A stretch of 64,000 nt of DNA from CAVSRC01 sp963750065 (GTDB lineage: Bacteria; Pseudomonadota; Alphaproteobacteria; Rhizobiales; Kaistiaceae), in NCBI GenBank assembly GCA_963750065.1, contig CAVVPK010000001.1, positions 106,904-170,903 of the forward strand, written 5' to 3'. This document shows, in pieces, positions 11,969 to 21,232 of this stretch. The position numbers and the translations under genes are program-made. The number at the start of each line of letters is the position of its first letter. Position 1 is the first letter of the stretch. The notes below the pieces were generated by a model. That model was not told the DNA's origin. It saw only the letters and a list, made by a program, of their open reading frames with translations, and did not search any database.

Positions 11969-13816
11969 TCAGCTTCCCGGCTTCCGCCACCAGGTCGGCA
12001 GCGAATAGCCGGTGAGCGCGGTCGTCTCGGGGTGCTGGATATAGTTCCAGCGCGCCACCCACTGATCCGGCAGGTAGAACAGCGGCACGACGTAGTAGCC
12101 GGAGATCAACACCCGGTCGAGCGCGCGTACCGCGGCAACGAAGTCCTCACGTGTTTGGGCGGAGAGCATGGCGGCGATCATGGCGTCGATCGCCGGCTGT
12201 TTGGCGCCGGCATAGTTGAACGAACTCGGACGGTCGGCCAACTCGCTGCTCCAGCGGCCCAGCTGCTCGTTGCCGGGCGACAGCGACGCGCTCCATGAGC
12301 GGCGCACCATGTCGTAGTCGAACTGCTGCAGGCGAGGCTGGTATTGGGCATCCTCGACATTACGCACGCTGAGCTTAACGCCGATGCGCCCGAGCGTGCG
12401 TTGATAGGCGAGCGCCAGCTTCTCGTCCTCATTGCTGGAGACCATGATCTCGAAGGTGAGCGGCTTGCCGGTCTTGGTGTTGACCAGCTCATTGCCTCTG
12501 AGCGCATAGCCTGCCGCCTGCAACTGCTCGAGCGCCGCGCGCATGACGGCCCGCCCGCCATCTGGCCCACCGGCCGAGACCGGCTGGTAGGTGCCGTTCA
12601 TCACGTCTTCGTCGACGGCGCCGGGGAAGGGTGCCAGCAGCGCCTTCTCCCTGGCATCTGCCGGCCGCCCGATCGCCGACAGCTCGGAATCGTTGAAATA
12701 GCCGGCGGCGCGCACGAAGGCGCCGTAATAGAGGTTCTTGTTCACCCAGTCGAAATCGAAAAGCGTCGCCAGCGCCTTGCGCACGCGCTTGTCGGCGAAC
12801 ACCGGCCGGCGGGTGTTGAAGACGAAACCGGACATGCCCTTCGGCGTGCCGGTCTTGAAGGTCTCCTTGACGACCTTGCCGTCCTTGACCGCCGGGAAGT
12901 CGTAGGCGGTGTTCCACTGCGCCGGGTCGCCTTCCGGGTTGACGTCGTAGAGGCCCTTCTTGAAGGCTTCGAACATGGTGTTGGCGTCGCGGTAATACTC
13001 GACCCGAACCTCGTCGTAATTGAACTGGCCGCGATGGATGGCCAGGTCCTTGCCCCAGTAGTCCGGGTTGCGCTTGTAGACGATGTAGTTGGGCGCACTC
13101 ACCTCGCTGACCAGATAGGGGCCGCTGCCGATTGGCGGCTTGAGCGTCGACTTGTCGAAGGTGGCGGGATCGATGGCGTGCTTGGGCAGAATCGGCATCA
13201 GGCCGATGATCAGCGGCAGTTCGCGGTCGTTGGCGCCCGCGAGGTCGAAGCGCACGCCGTATTCGCCGACGCGCTCGACGCTCGAGATCTTGGAGTAATA
13301 GGCCTTGTAGTTGGGCCGTCCCTTGTCGCGCAGAATCTCCATCGAGAAGATCACGTCGTCGACCGTGACCGGCACGCCGTCGGAGAACTTGGCCTTCGGA
13401 TTGAGGGTGAATTCGACCCAGGAGCGGTCGGGCGGCGTCTCGACCGTCTCGGCGAGGTTGCCGTAGAGCGTGAAGGGCTCGTCCGCACTGCGCTCCAGAA
13501 GCGATTCATAGACCAGCTTGCCGAACACCGGGTCGGAGAGACCGCGTGCCGAGGTGAACCCGCCCTGCACGATGAACGGATTGAGGCTGTCGAAGGTGCC
13601 GACGACGCCGTAGGTGATGTTGCCGCCCTTGGGAGCGTCCGGATTGGCGTAGGGCAGGTGGTCAAAACCGGGCGGCAGCGCCGGATCGCCAATCATGGCG
13701 ATGCCATGCATGGGCTGGGCAGCGGCAAGCTGCGGCACAAGCCCGAGGCCCAGCGTCACGGCGATCGCCGCGGCGATCGGGCGCCTGAGGGAAAGGGAGA
13801 GAATGGTCGCAGTCAT
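11969..13816 (-). CDS. Periplasmic peptide/oligopeptide-type ABC binding protein (SBP family 5)
   Basis: A 615-residue extracellular solute-binding protein. A signal peptide is clear (SLRRPIAAAIAVTLGLGLVP, cleavage near AAAQP), followed by the family 5 pattern: HGIAMIGDPALPPGFDHLPY, AEKSDGVP-type region seen as FSDGVPVTVDDVIFS, and SGPYLVSEV. It resembles the YejA/OppA-like long group that binds oligopeptides or related compounds. No permease or ATPase genes are adjacent, so it either serves an importer coded elsewhere or is a stand-alone receptor. The ATG at 13816 is preferred over a TTG at 13822. Confidence 0.88.
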   Translation of the reverse strand: MTATILSLSLRRPIAAAIAVTLGLGLVPQLAAAQPMHGIAMIGDPALPPGFDHLPYANPDAPKGGNITYGVVGTFDSLNPFIVQGGFTSARGLSDPVFGKLVYESLLERSADEPFTLYGNLAETVETPPDRSWVEFTLNPKAKFSDGVPVTVDDVIFSMEILRDKGRPNYKAYYSKISSVERVGEYGVRFDLAGANDRELPLIIGLMPILPKHAIDPATFDKSTLKPPIGSGPYLVSEVSAPNYIVYKRNPDYWGKDLAIHRGQFNYDEVRVEYYRDANTMFEAFKKGLYDVNPEGDPAQWNTAYDFPAVKDGKVVKETFKTGTPKGMSGFVFNTRRPVFADKRVRKALATLFDFDWVNKNLYYGAFVRAAGYFNDSELSAIGRPADAREKALLAPFPGAVDEDVMNGTYQPVSAGGPDGGRAVMRAALEQLQAAGYALRGNELVNTKTGKPLTFEIMVSSNEDEKLALAYQRTLGRIGVKLSVRNVEDAQYQPRLQQFDYDMVRRSWSASLSPGNEQLGRWSSELADRPSSFNYAGAKQPAIDAMIAAMLSAQTREDFVAAVRALDRVLISGYYVVPLFYLPDQWVARWNYIQHPETTALTGYSLPTWWRKPGS

Positions 13817-14093
13817 CGGCAATCACCTGAGTTGGTGCGCGGCACGGGTGGCTTCGGACTCTGTGCTGACACATGAGAGTAGCATATTGCCTGCGTTTGC
13901 AGACCACCGGCCAGGGGTTGCTTGCGGCAATCGCCGACGTGGCGGCATTCGGCTGGAAATCCCGGTGCGGGCAAGCTATTGATGCGGGCCACCGGGACAC
14001 CGTCTTGCCTCATTTGACGGTCATCCAGCCAACAGCGCGACGCGCCGCATGTGCGCGCCCGAAAATATGAGATTTGAAACGGGGAAACCCCTG

Positions 14094-14755
14094 ATGCCCA
14101 ACCGGATGACTGAACTTCTCAATCATGCTCGGCCCGCACTGATCGCCGCAGCCTTGCTGATGGGCGCGCCGGTCGCGGCGATGGCTCAGAGTGCGCCGAC
14201 GCGGCGGCGGCGACTATCGCAGTGGCTCAAGATCTGCAGCCCGACGAACTCCAGGCCATATGCGCCGTGACCAAGGACTACGTTGTGGAGTCCGGTCCCG
14301 ACGCCCTTGCCACCTTCTCGCTTCAGACGACGCCGATCCGAAGAAGTTCGAGCATCGGCCTCACGCGTGCCGATGGGCTTCGTTTTCCCGCCCGGCATCC
14401 GATCAGCGATCGACGGCAACAAGGTTGCCACCGCGCGTTACCTGGTCTGTCTGCCGGCCGGGCCGAAGAGCCAGCGGACGTGGTGTGCATCGCGCAGGCA
14501 GAGGCCACCGCCGATGTGGTCAGCACCTTGAAGAAGGGCGGAACGGTGGAGATCAGCCTGGTCTCTGCCAACTGCAAGAGCGTGCCGATCGATTTCTCGC
14601 TCTCCGGATTCACCAAGGTGTTTGACGGCCCCGACATGGGCGAGGCGGCGCTGACCAAGCAGCGCGAAGAGACGGCCAAGATCTTCCAGCAGAAGGCCCA
14701 GCAGCGCGGCCAACAGTTGATCGACGCACAGCGCCAGGGCAAGAGCGGCGGCTAG
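14094..14755 (+). pseudogene. Invasion-associated locus B (IalB)-like protein, disrupted by several frameshifts
   Basis: Pieces of one IalB-type secreted protein are spread over different frames. A signal peptide (ALIAAALLMGAPVAAMAQ) starts from 14094 or 14067. The frame changes near 14192-14210 to read VAQDLQPDELQAICAV, changes again near 14333-14370 to read VPMGFVFPPGI and ARYLVCLPAG, and again near 14462 to read PADVVCIAQ and ISLVSANCKSVPIDFSLSGF through the stop at 14755. These segments follow IalB order (hydrophobic PPG motif, Cys-Leu-Pro motif, C-terminal FTKVFDGP). At least three net shifts are needed. It may be a decayed gene, or a stretch of poor sequence. Family assignment is inference from motif order. 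Confidence 0.65.
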
Positions 14756-14773
14756 CGCAGAACGCCAATGGTG

Positions 14774-14818
14774 AACGGTCAACGGTGAATGGCGCCCACC
14801 CATTCACCATTGACCGTT
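14774..14818. terminator. Long hairpin between ialB-like gene and hspQ, probable bidirectional terminator
   Basis: Two 19-base arms (14774-14792 and 14800-14818) pair with a single mismatch around a 7-base loop. It lies between the convergent stops at 14755 and 14825. The right arm runs into TTTCCTCTT, giving a short T-rich tail for plus-strand transcription. It fits a shared terminator for the two convergent genes. Confidence 0.65.
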
Positions 14819-14824
14819 TCCTCT

Positions 14825-15160
14825 TCAGTTCAGGTCGCCGCGCTCGCGGGCGATATAGATGTTGCCGTCGCGCTCGCCGAAGAACTCGCTGACCTGCGGA
14901 TGGCGTAGCGGCTCGTCGGAATCGTCGGGCAGCAGGTTCTGCTCGGAAACGTAGGCGATGTATTCGCTGTCCGAGTTCTCGGCGAACAGGTGGTAGTAGG
15001 GCTGATCCTTGGTCGGGCGCACGTCCTCGGGGATCGACTGCCACCACTCTTCGGTATTGTCGAAGACCGGATCGACGTCGAAGACGACGCCGCGGAACGG
15101 GAAGATGCGGTGCCGCACAACCTGCCCGATGGCGAATTTGGCGCTGCGCATCCTGTTCAT
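14825..15160 (-). CDS. hspQ: HspQ/YccV-like protein (hemimethylated DNA-binding domain family)
   Basis: A 111-residue protein of the HspQ family. HspQ was described in enterobacteria as a heat-inducible protein that binds hemimethylated DNA and acts as a specificity factor for Lon. Visible hallmarks are KFAIGQVVRHRIFPFRGVVF, DVDPVFDNTEEWW and DQPYYHLFAE, the core of the single SH3-like barrel. The ATG at 15160 (MNRMRSAKF) is chosen because the upstream in-frame extension has no family similarity. It stands alone and is convergent with the broken ialB-like gene. Confidence 0.9.
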   Translation of the reverse strand: MNRMRSAKFAIGQVVRHRIFPFRGVVFDVDPVFDNTEEWWQSIPEDVRPTKDQPYYHLFAENSDSEYIAYVSEQNLLPDDSDEPLRHPQVSEFFGERDGNIYIARERGDLN

Positions 15161-15360
15161 GATCTCTGCTCCAGGCGACTGGACCCTCCCACCGCAAAAC
15201 ACACGGCCAGGGCCGCCTTGTCAATTCGCGCGAGCCCTTGGGCCTTGCTGCAATTGACCGTTTTTACCGAAACCGATAGGCAGCGGGAGGTGGCGCCGGC
15301 GGGGGCAGGCCCGTACCGGGAGTGCATCGCCACAGGGAGCACGCCTTCGCTGATGCGACC

Positions 15361-16323
15361 ATGAGCGATATTCTCCGGCTCATTCTCCCGTTCTTTGGCG
15401 TGCTGTTCCTCGGCTATGGCGCCGGCCGGCTGCGCCAGGTGACGGAAGACGGCCTCGCCGGGCTGACCTTTTTCATCACCTATCTGGCCATGCCGGCACT
15501 GTTCTTCCGCCTGGTGGCGGAAGCGCCGCTCACCCAAGCCGGCGGCTGGACATTCATCCTGACGACGACGTTTTCGACCTATTGCGCCTTCGCCATAGCC
15601 TTTTCTCTGGGGGCGCTGACCAATGGCGGCCAGATCACCCAGGCCACGATTCAGGGGCTGGTCGGCTCCTACTCGAATATCGGCATGCTGGCGCCCGCCC
15701 TTGTTCTGGCGGCATTCGGGGCCGCTGCGGCGCTACCGATGGCGCTGATCTTCAGCTTCGACAACGCGCTGATGGTCGTCAGCGTGCCGCTGATGATGAC
15801 GCTCGGCGGCACCATGCCCGTTGACCCGGCGGAACTGGCGCAGAAGATCGTGCGCCAGGCACTTCTCAACCCGCTGGTGCTGGCCACCGTCCTCGGCCTG
15901 ATCTTCGCGCTTACCGGCCTGCGTCTGCCGGTCGCCATCGACTCGGTCTTCTCAATGCTTGGCGGTGCCGCCGCGCCGGCCGCCCTGTTCGCCGTCGGCG
16001 TCAGCCTCACCGGCCGCACCATCGACAAGGTGCCGCCGGAACTGCCGGTTCTGATCGGCATCAAGCTCGTCGCCCATCCGCTGATCGTCTATCTGCTGTT
16101 GAGCTGGGTCGGCGATTTCGACCCCATCTGGGTGCACGCCGCCGTACTGATGGCGGCGCTGCCGCCGGCGACCGGCGTGGTCGCCTTTGCCCGCGAGTAC
16201 AAGTCCTATACCGAGTGGGCCTCCGTCGGCGTGCTGCTCGGCACGATCATTTCCATCGCCACCGTCACCGTGGTGCTGATCCTGCTGGTCAGGGATATTC
16301 TGCCGGTCGATCCGTTCCACTAG
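15361..16323 (+). CDS. AEC family (auxin efflux carrier-type) transporter
   Basis: A 320-residue integral membrane protein of the AEC/PIN-like carrier family, known for malonate, malate or auxin-type organic anion transport. About ten hydrophobic segments are visible from residue 1 (ILRLILPFFGVLFLGYGAG) to the end (VTVVLILLVRDIL). The family proline-containing motif near ALLNPLVLATVLGL is present. The start at 15361 (MSDILRLIL) is chosen because membrane topology begins there. Its 3' end overlaps that of the convergent monooxygenase gene by 35 bp. The substrate is unknown. Confidence 0.85.
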   Translation: MSDILRLILPFFGVLFLGYGAGRLRQVTEDGLAGLTFFITYLAMPALFFRLVAEAPLTQAGGWTFILTTTFSTYCAFAIAFSLGALTNGGQITQATIQGLVGSYSNIGMLAPALVLAAFGAAAALPMALIFSFDNALMVVSVPLMMTLGGTMPVDPAELAQKIVRQALLNPLVLATVLGLIFALTGLRLPVAIDSVFSMLGGAAAPAALFAVGVSLTGRTIDKVPPELPVLIGIKLVAHPLIVYLLLSWVGDFDPIWVHAAVLMAALPPATGVVAFAREYKSYTEWASVGVLLGTIISIATVTVVLILLVRDILPVDPFH

Positions 16324-17491
16324 CGCTGAAGGCGACGCCCTGGCGCATGGCAAAGCGGCGCAGCGGCGCCACGCGGTCGAGCAGGAACAGGCCGGCGCCG
16401 CGCACCGCCTGCACCGGCAGGAAGCCGGACAGCAGCGTGCGATTGAGCGCATCGACGGCGGCAGTGCGGCCGATGACGTCGCCGCGCCGGGCCCGGTCAT
16501 AGGCGGCAAGCACGTCACCGGCGCCGGGATCGTCGGGCAGGCCGGCCAGCACGTCGCAGAGCGCCGTCACGTCGCGATAGCCGAGGTTCAGCCCCTGCGC
16601 GCCGATCGGCGGAAAGAGGTGGGCGGCCTCGCCGGCAAGCATCACGCGGTCGGCCGCGAAGCGCCGCGCATTCATACCGGAGAGGGGAAACATCTGCCGC
16701 TTGCCGTCGATGGTCATGGCACCAAGCAGCGATTGCGCCCGGGCTTCGATCTCGGCGGCAAGCGCCGCGTCGCTTAGCGTCAGCCGACGTTCGGTTTCCG
16801 CCGGGCGATCCACCCAGACCAGGCTCGACCGCTTGCCGGTGAGCGGGACGAGCGTGAACGGCCCCGCCTCGGTATGGAACTCGGTCGATGCATCGTCGTG
16901 CGGGATCGCATGGCTGAGATTGCAGACCAGCGCCGCCTGATCGTAGCGCCAGCACTCCGTGGCGATGCCCACCCCGTCGCGCACCTTCGAGCGGCGCCCG
17001 TCGGCAGCCACCGCCAACCGGGCGGAAAGCGTGTCGCCGGTGGAAAGCGCAAGCGCGATCGACTGTTCGCCGGGCACGACCCGCTCGACGAAGGCTTCGC
17101 GCCGCTCGATCGGGCGCGTGGCAACGGCGGCTTCCAGGGCGGAGACGAGGATGGCGTTGGGAATGTTGTAGCCGAAGGCCTCGAGACCGATCTCGCCGGC
17201 AAAGAAGGCGACTTCCGGCGCGCGGATCAGGCGCTTCGTGCCATCGACGATGCGCATGGTCTTGAGCGGCGCCGCCTCCGCGGCTATGTCGCGCCAGATG
17301 CCGATGCGCTCGAGCAGCGCCACCGAGCCGGCCAGCAGCGCCGAGGTGCGCTCGTCAGCCGGCGGGCGGGCAGGCGCCACCAGCGCCACCCGATAGCCCG
17401 CATCGCTGAGGCTCAGGGCGGCGGCAAGACCGACCGGCCCCGCGCCGACGACTGCAATCGTGGTTTCGTTCTCGCTGTCCGCTATGCTCAT
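16289..17491 (-). CDS. UbiH/UbiF/COQ6-type FAD-dependent monooxygenase
   Basis: A 400-residue flavoprotein hydroxylase, probably acting on the ubiquinone ring. The N-terminal dinucleotide fold reads AVVGAGPVGLAAALSLSDAG; the second FAD contact appears as VMLAGEAAHLFPPIGAQGLN, the GD/P-rich motif of the UbiH family (here GE replaces the common GD). It overlaps the stop of the upstream YeeE/YedE gene by ATGA-type coupling (17488-17491), so it may be translated with it. Which ring position is hydroxylated cannot be told; Rhizobiales often use broad-specificity enzymes of this kind. Confidence 0.85.
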   Translation of the reverse strand: MSIADSENETTIAVVGAGPVGLAAALSLSDAGYRVALVAPARPPADERTSALLAGSVALLERIGIWRDIAAEAAPLKTMRIVDGTKRLIRAPEVAFFAGEIGLEAFGYNIPNAILVSALEAAVATRPIERREAFVERVVPGEQSIALALSTGDTLSARLAVAADGRRSKVRDGVGIATECWRYDQAALVCNLSHAIPHDDASTEFHTEAGPFTLVPLTGKRSSLVWVDRPAETERRLTLSDAALAAEIEARAQSLLGAMTIDGKRQMFPLSGMNARRFAADRVMLAGEAAHLFPPIGAQGLNLGYRDVTALCDVLAGLPDDPGAGDVLAAYDRARRGDVIGRTAAVDALNRTLLSGFLPVQAVRGAGLFLLDRVAPLRRFAMRQGVAFSASGTDRPAEYP

Positions 17492-17970
17492 GCAGCCGGT
17501 GTATCAGCCGACGGCACCCGCGGTCGAGCCACCGATACACTGCGCACGGCGCCCGCCAGCCACGAGCCGGTGAGCATGGCGCCGACGAAGAGAAGCGCGC
17601 TGACCGGCGTCAATGCCAGATTGGCAATGGCCGGACCGGGGCAGAGGCCGGCGGCGCCCCAGCCGATGCCGAACAGCACCGAGCCGGCGATCAGCGGCAG
17701 GTCGAGCCTGGTCTTGTCCGGAAAGGAGAAGGCGGGCGCCGCCAGCGGCCGGCGCAACAGGCGGTGCAGGCGGAAGCCGGCGAAGAAGACCAGCGCCCCG
17801 CCACCCATGACGAAGGCCAGGCTGGGGTCCCAGCCACCGGCGGGAATGGCGGCGATGTCAAGGAAATCCTTGACTTTTTCGGGATCGATCATGCGCGCCA
17901 GCGCCAGACCGGCGCCGAATACGGTGCCGCTGAGAAGCGCTGCGGCGAGAGCGAGCGGTGTCCGGTTCAT
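17488..17970 (-). CDS. YeeE/YedE (DUF6691-type) sulfur transport half, second subunit
   Basis: A 160-residue membrane protein of the YeeE/YedE superfamily. It carries the short family signature GLCPGPAIANLAL near residue 115, the counterpart of the larger GCTSGHG signature in its partner. About four membrane segments are visible. Relatives, such as PmpB in the BigR-regulated operon of Agrobacterium and Xylella, are thought to move sulfur species such as thiosulfate or sulfite. It starts within the stop of the upstream gene (17970), so the two halves are translationally coupled. Confidence 0.82.
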   Translation of the reverse strand: MNRTPLALAAALLSGTVFGAGLALARMIDPEKVKDFLDIAAIPAGGWDPSLAFVMGGGALVFFAGFRLHRLLRRPLAAPAFSFPDKTRLDLPLIAGSVLFGIGWGAAGLCPGPAIANLALTPVSALLFVGAMLTGSWLAGAVRSVSVARPRVPSADTPAA

Positions 17971-18407
17971 CAGACGACGTGCCTCACAATGAAGACGGTG
18001 ACGGCAGCACTTGCCATGAAGGTGCCGACGGCGACGGCGGAGCGCAGCGACAGGCGCGGCAGGCCGCAGATGCCGTGGCCCGAGGTGCAGCCATTAGCCA
18101 GCCGCGTGCCGATGCCGACCAGCAGACCGGCGCTGACCAGTCCGAGCGGCCCAAGGCCCACGTCGGGCAGGGCGGCCGGGATATCGCCCATGACGTGCGG
18201 CCCATAAACGAAGCCCAGCCAGGCGCCGAGCGGCAGCCCGGCGAGGAACAGAAACCGCCACAGGGCGTCGCCGCGGCGAAGCGGCATTGTGTTGCCCGCA
18301 ATGGTGGAAATACCGGCAAGCCGGCCGTTCACGACCCACAGGATCGTGGTCGCCAGCCCGATGAGGGCGCCGCCGAGCGTGGCGGAGAGCGGAGCGAAAT
18401 GGTCCAT
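17970..18407 (-). CDS. YeeE/YedE sulfur transport half, first subunit
   Basis: A 145-residue membrane protein with the conserved cysteine signature NGCTSGHGICGLPRLS near residues 105-120. In the related thiosulfate transporter TsuA/YeeE such cysteines lie in the conduction path. Together with the following gene it forms a split transporter resembling the PmpA/PmpB pair. BigR-type repressor and persulfide dioxygenase genes, frequent partners, are absent here. The upstream region (18408-18585) is shared with the divergent pcs gene; I saw no clear palindromic operator in it. Confidence 0.82.
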   Translation of the reverse strand: MDHFAPLSATLGGALIGLATTILWVVNGRLAGISTIAGNTMPLRRGDALWRFLFLAGLPLGAWLGFVYGPHVMGDIPAALPDVGLGPLGLVSAGLLVGIGTRLANGCTSGHGICGLPRLSLRSAVAVGTFMASAAVTVFIVRHVV

Positions 18408-18585
18408 GGCACTGAAACCTCGGAGGAATTTGCGTAAAATTAGGCGCCGCCCGAAGCGTCAACAAGAAATGCAAACCCAAGATTTGCCCGCTGCGCAGCA
18501 AGCCTTGCCACGCAAGCGTGGATCGGCGAAGCATGACGCCTGCGTCCGGCCCGACCGGACGGTTTGGGTACAAGATTGGCGGCGA

Positions 18586-19287
18586 ATGAAGAAATATCTC
18601 GGCATCTGGGCGGTGCATGTGCTCACGGCAAGCGGGGCCGGCTTTGCCCTGTTGGCAGCGGTGGCCGCCACCGGTGGCGCGTGGCAGATGGTCTTTCTCT
18701 TCCTCGGGCTAGCCATGATCGTCGACGGCGTCGACGGCCCCATCGCCCGCAAGCTTGGCGTCAAGGAGCGGCTGCCGTGGTTCGACGGCGCCACGCTCGA
18801 CCTGGTGGTCGATTTCACCACCTATGTGCTGGTTCCGGCCCTGGTGCTCTCCCTCAGCGATCTCGTGCGCCAGCCCTTTGCCACCGGCGCCGGCATCGTC
18901 ATCGCCATGGTCGGTGCGCTCTATTTCGCCGACAAACGCATGAAGACGCCGGAGCAATCGTTCCGCGGTTTCCCGGCGGTGTGGAACGCCGTCGTCTATC
19001 AGCTCATGATCTACAAGTTCCCGGAAGCCGTAACGCTTGCGATCATTGCCGCCTTCGCCGTGCTCACCTTCCTGCCGGTCGAGTTCGTCCATCCCATGCG
19101 GGTGCGGCGCCTGCGCATCGTCACCTCCTCAATGGCGGTCATCTGGGGCCTGCTTGCCCTCGCCGCACTCGCCGAAAATCTCAATCCCGACCCGGTGGTG
19201 CTGACCCTGTTCTCCGTCGTCAACCTGTACTTCGCGTTCATCGGCGTCTTCCTCCAGGTGACGCGCCGCAAGGCGACGTCCGGCTAG
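18586..19287 (+). CDS. pcs: Phosphatidylcholine synthase
   Basis: A 233-residue membrane enzyme that joins CDP-diacylglycerol and choline to make phosphatidylcholine, a path typical of plant- or animal-associated and other Hyphomicrobiales. The CDP-alcohol phosphotransferase motif is visible near residues 45-75: DGPIARK, then G and two Asp in DGATLDLVVD. Eight hydrophobic segments agree with the family. The frame is open upstream to 18289, but the ATG at 18586 (MKKYLGIWAVHVLTASG) matches the usual Pcs start. It is followed by terC after 9 bp. Confidence 0.92.
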   Translation: MKKYLGIWAVHVLTASGAGFALLAAVAATGGAWQMVFLFLGLAMIVDGVDGPIARKLGVKERLPWFDGATLDLVVDFTTYVLVPALVLSLSDLVRQPFATGAGIVIAMVGALYFADKRMKTPEQSFRGFPAVWNAVVYQLMIYKFPEAVTLAIIAAFAVLTFLPVEFVHPMRVRRLRIVTSSMAVIWGLLALAALAENLNPDPVVLTLFSVVNLYFAFIGVFLQVTRRKATSG

Positions 19288-19296
19288 GCGCCCGCG

Positions 19297-20025
19297 ATGT
19301 CCCTCCTCGAGTGGATCGTCGATCCCGCCATCCTCGCCAGCTTCGTCACGCTGACGGTCATGGAGATCGTGCTCGGCATCGACAACATCATCTTCATATC
19401 GGTGATCGTCGGCCGGCTGCCGCCCGAACAGTCGAAGCGCGCACGCCAACTCGGCCTGGCGCTGGCGCTCGTCTTTCGCATCGTGCTTCTGAGCTTGCTG
19501 TTCTGGCTGATCCACCTGACCCGACCGCTGGTCGAGATCGCCGGTCACCCGTTTTCCTGGCGCGACCTCGTGCTGCTCGCCGGCGGCTTCTTCCTGCTGG
19601 TCAAGGCGACGCGCGAGATCCACAAGGACGTCGAGGCGGCCGGAGAGGAGCCCGGCGCCAAGGCCGGCGCCGGCTTCGGCATGATCGTCTCGCAGATCAT
19701 CATCATCGACGTCGTCTTTTCGGTCGATTCGATCGTCACCGCGATCGGCATGGCCGAACATATCGGTGTGATGATCGCGGCGGTCGTCGTCGCCGTCGCA
19801 ATCATGTATGCCGCCTCGGGCGCGATTTCGGGCTTCATTTCGCGCCATCCGACCACGCGCATGCTGGCGCTGGCCTTCCTGCTGATGATCGGTTTCGCGC
19901 TCATCGCAGACGGCATCGGCTTCCACATTCCGCGCGGCTATCTCTATACCGCCATGGCCTTCTCGGCGGGGGTTGAGGCACTCAACGTCATCGCCCGGCG
20001 CAACCACCGGAAGAACCACGGATGA
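19297..20025 (+). CDS. TerC family integral membrane protein
   Basis: A 242-residue membrane protein of the TerC/Alx/YkoY group, linked in several bacteria to metal (manganese or tellurite) handling. The two signature segments with acidic residues in membrane helices are visible: EIVLGIDNIIFI near residue 25 and DVVFSVDSIVTAIGM near residue 145. Length is that of the short single-domain form. It overlaps the following MFS gene by ATGA. No manganese riboswitch leader is possible here because only 9 bp separate it from pcs. Confidence 0.88.
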   Translation: MSLLEWIVDPAILASFVTLTVMEIVLGIDNIIFISVIVGRLPPEQSKRARQLGLALALVFRIVLLSLLFWLIHLTRPLVEIAGHPFSWRDLVLLAGGFFLLVKATREIHKDVEAAGEEPGAKAGAGFGMIVSQIIIIDVVFSVDSIVTAIGMAEHIGVMIAAVVVAVAIMYAASGAISGFISRHPTTRMLALAFLLMIGFALIADGIGFHIPRGYLYTAMAFSAGVEALNVIARRNHRKNHG

Positions 20026-21230
20026 CCGCGCCGGTGAGCCTGCCGGTCCCGCCGGGCGCCGCGTGGTTCACGCCGCCGCGGCTGATCATGGCGGTGTTCT
20101 TCGTCCAGGCCGTGGCAATGACCAATTGGGCGCCGCGAATTCCCGACGTGCAACAGCGCCTCGGGCTAAGCCCTGGTGAGCTGTCGATCTGCCTGCTCAG
20201 CATGTCGCTCGGCACCTTCGTCATGACCATTTTCAACGGCCCGCTGATCGCGCGCTTCTCGGCGCGCACCATGATGGCCATCGGCATGTCCGCCTTCTGC
20301 GTGATGCTGATGCTGCCGGGCCTGGCGTGGAACGGCCCGACCCTGTTCGTCTTCCTGTTCGTGATGGGCGCCAGCTACGTCATCGTCGATGTGGCCATGA
20401 ACGTCGAGGCCGCCCGCATCCAGGATGCGGTCGGCCGACGCATCATGAGCACCTGCCACGGATTCTGGAGCATCGGTGCGGTCGTCGGTTCCGTCATGGG
20501 GGCGCAATTCGCGGAAGCCTCCGTCGCCACCTGGCTGCATCTGGCTCTGGTCGGCATCATTGTCCTGCCGCTCGGACTGATGGCTGTTTGGGCGCTGCCG
20601 GTGCTGCCAGCGGTACAAGCGGTTTCCGCCGGAAAGCGGCCGATCATCGCCTTCCCGACGCTCGCGCTTGCCGGCGTCTGCATCTATGTCTTCGGCGCGG
20701 TTCTGGCCGAACTCAGCGCGCGGAACTGGGGCGCGGCCTTCCTGCGCGATGTACTCGGCACCTCGGCGGCAGCCACCGGCTGGGCGCTCGGCGCCTTCTC
20801 GGCGATGATGGCCGTCGGGCGGCTCTTCGGCGACCGGCTCACCGACACCTTTGGACCAGTGGCGCTCGGGCGGTTTTGTGCCTTCACCGGCGTCGCCGGC
20901 ATGGCGGCGCTCGCATTTGCCAACGGCCTGCCAATGGCGCTCGCCGGCTTTGCCGCCATCGGCTTCGGCGTATCGGTCGGCTTTCCGCTTTCGGTCACCG
21001 CCGCCGCTGCACACACGGACCGCCCCCCCGCCATCAACGTGGCGTCGGTGGCGCTGATCGCCTATAGCGGATCGCTGGTCGGGCCGCCGCTGGTCGGTTT
21101 CGTCGCCGATGGGTCGGGCCTGCGCGTCGGACTGGCGTCGCTCCTGCCGCTGATGGTGCTGAGCGCGCTGTTCGCCGGCGCGCTCGGAAGCCCCAAGCCG
21201 GCCTCTGACAATACAAGAAAGGGAGGCTAG
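20022..21230 (+). CDS. MFS transporter
   Basis: A 402-residue major facilitator superfamily protein with about twelve hydrophobic segments. It resembles the small group of MFS carriers related to sugar or putative fosmidomycin-type exporters (NWAPRIPDVQQRLGLSPGELS, NFGAAFLRD-like segment near residue 230, seen as NWGAAFLRDVLG). It overlaps terC by four bases and is followed by a quinone oxidoreductase after two bases, so these three genes and pcs may be cotranscribed. The substrate is not evident. Confidence 0.85.
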   Translation: MTAPVSLPVPPGAAWFTPPRLIMAVFFVQAVAMTNWAPRIPDVQQRLGLSPGELSICLLSMSLGTFVMTIFNGPLIARFSARTMMAIGMSAFCVMLMLPGLAWNGPTLFVFLFVMGASYVIVDVAMNVEAARIQDAVGRRIMSTCHGFWSIGAVVGSVMGAQFAEASVATWLHLALVGIIVLPLGLMAVWALPVLPAVQAVSAGKRPIIAFPTLALAGVCIYVFGAVLAELSARNWGAAFLRDVLGTSAAATGWALGAFSAMMAVGRLFGDRLTDTFGPVALGRFCAFTGVAGMAALAFANGLPMALAGFAAIGFGVSVGFPLSVTAAAAHTDRPPAINVASVALIAYSGSLVGPPLVGFVADGSGLRVGLASLLPLMVLSALFAGALGSPKPASDNTRKGG

Positions 21231-21232
21231 TC

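Noticed and set aside
18289..18585. Long N-terminal extension of the phosphatidylcholine synthase frame
   Set aside because: The extension is unlike Pcs, overlaps the divergent transporter promoter, and the ATG at 18586 matches the family start.
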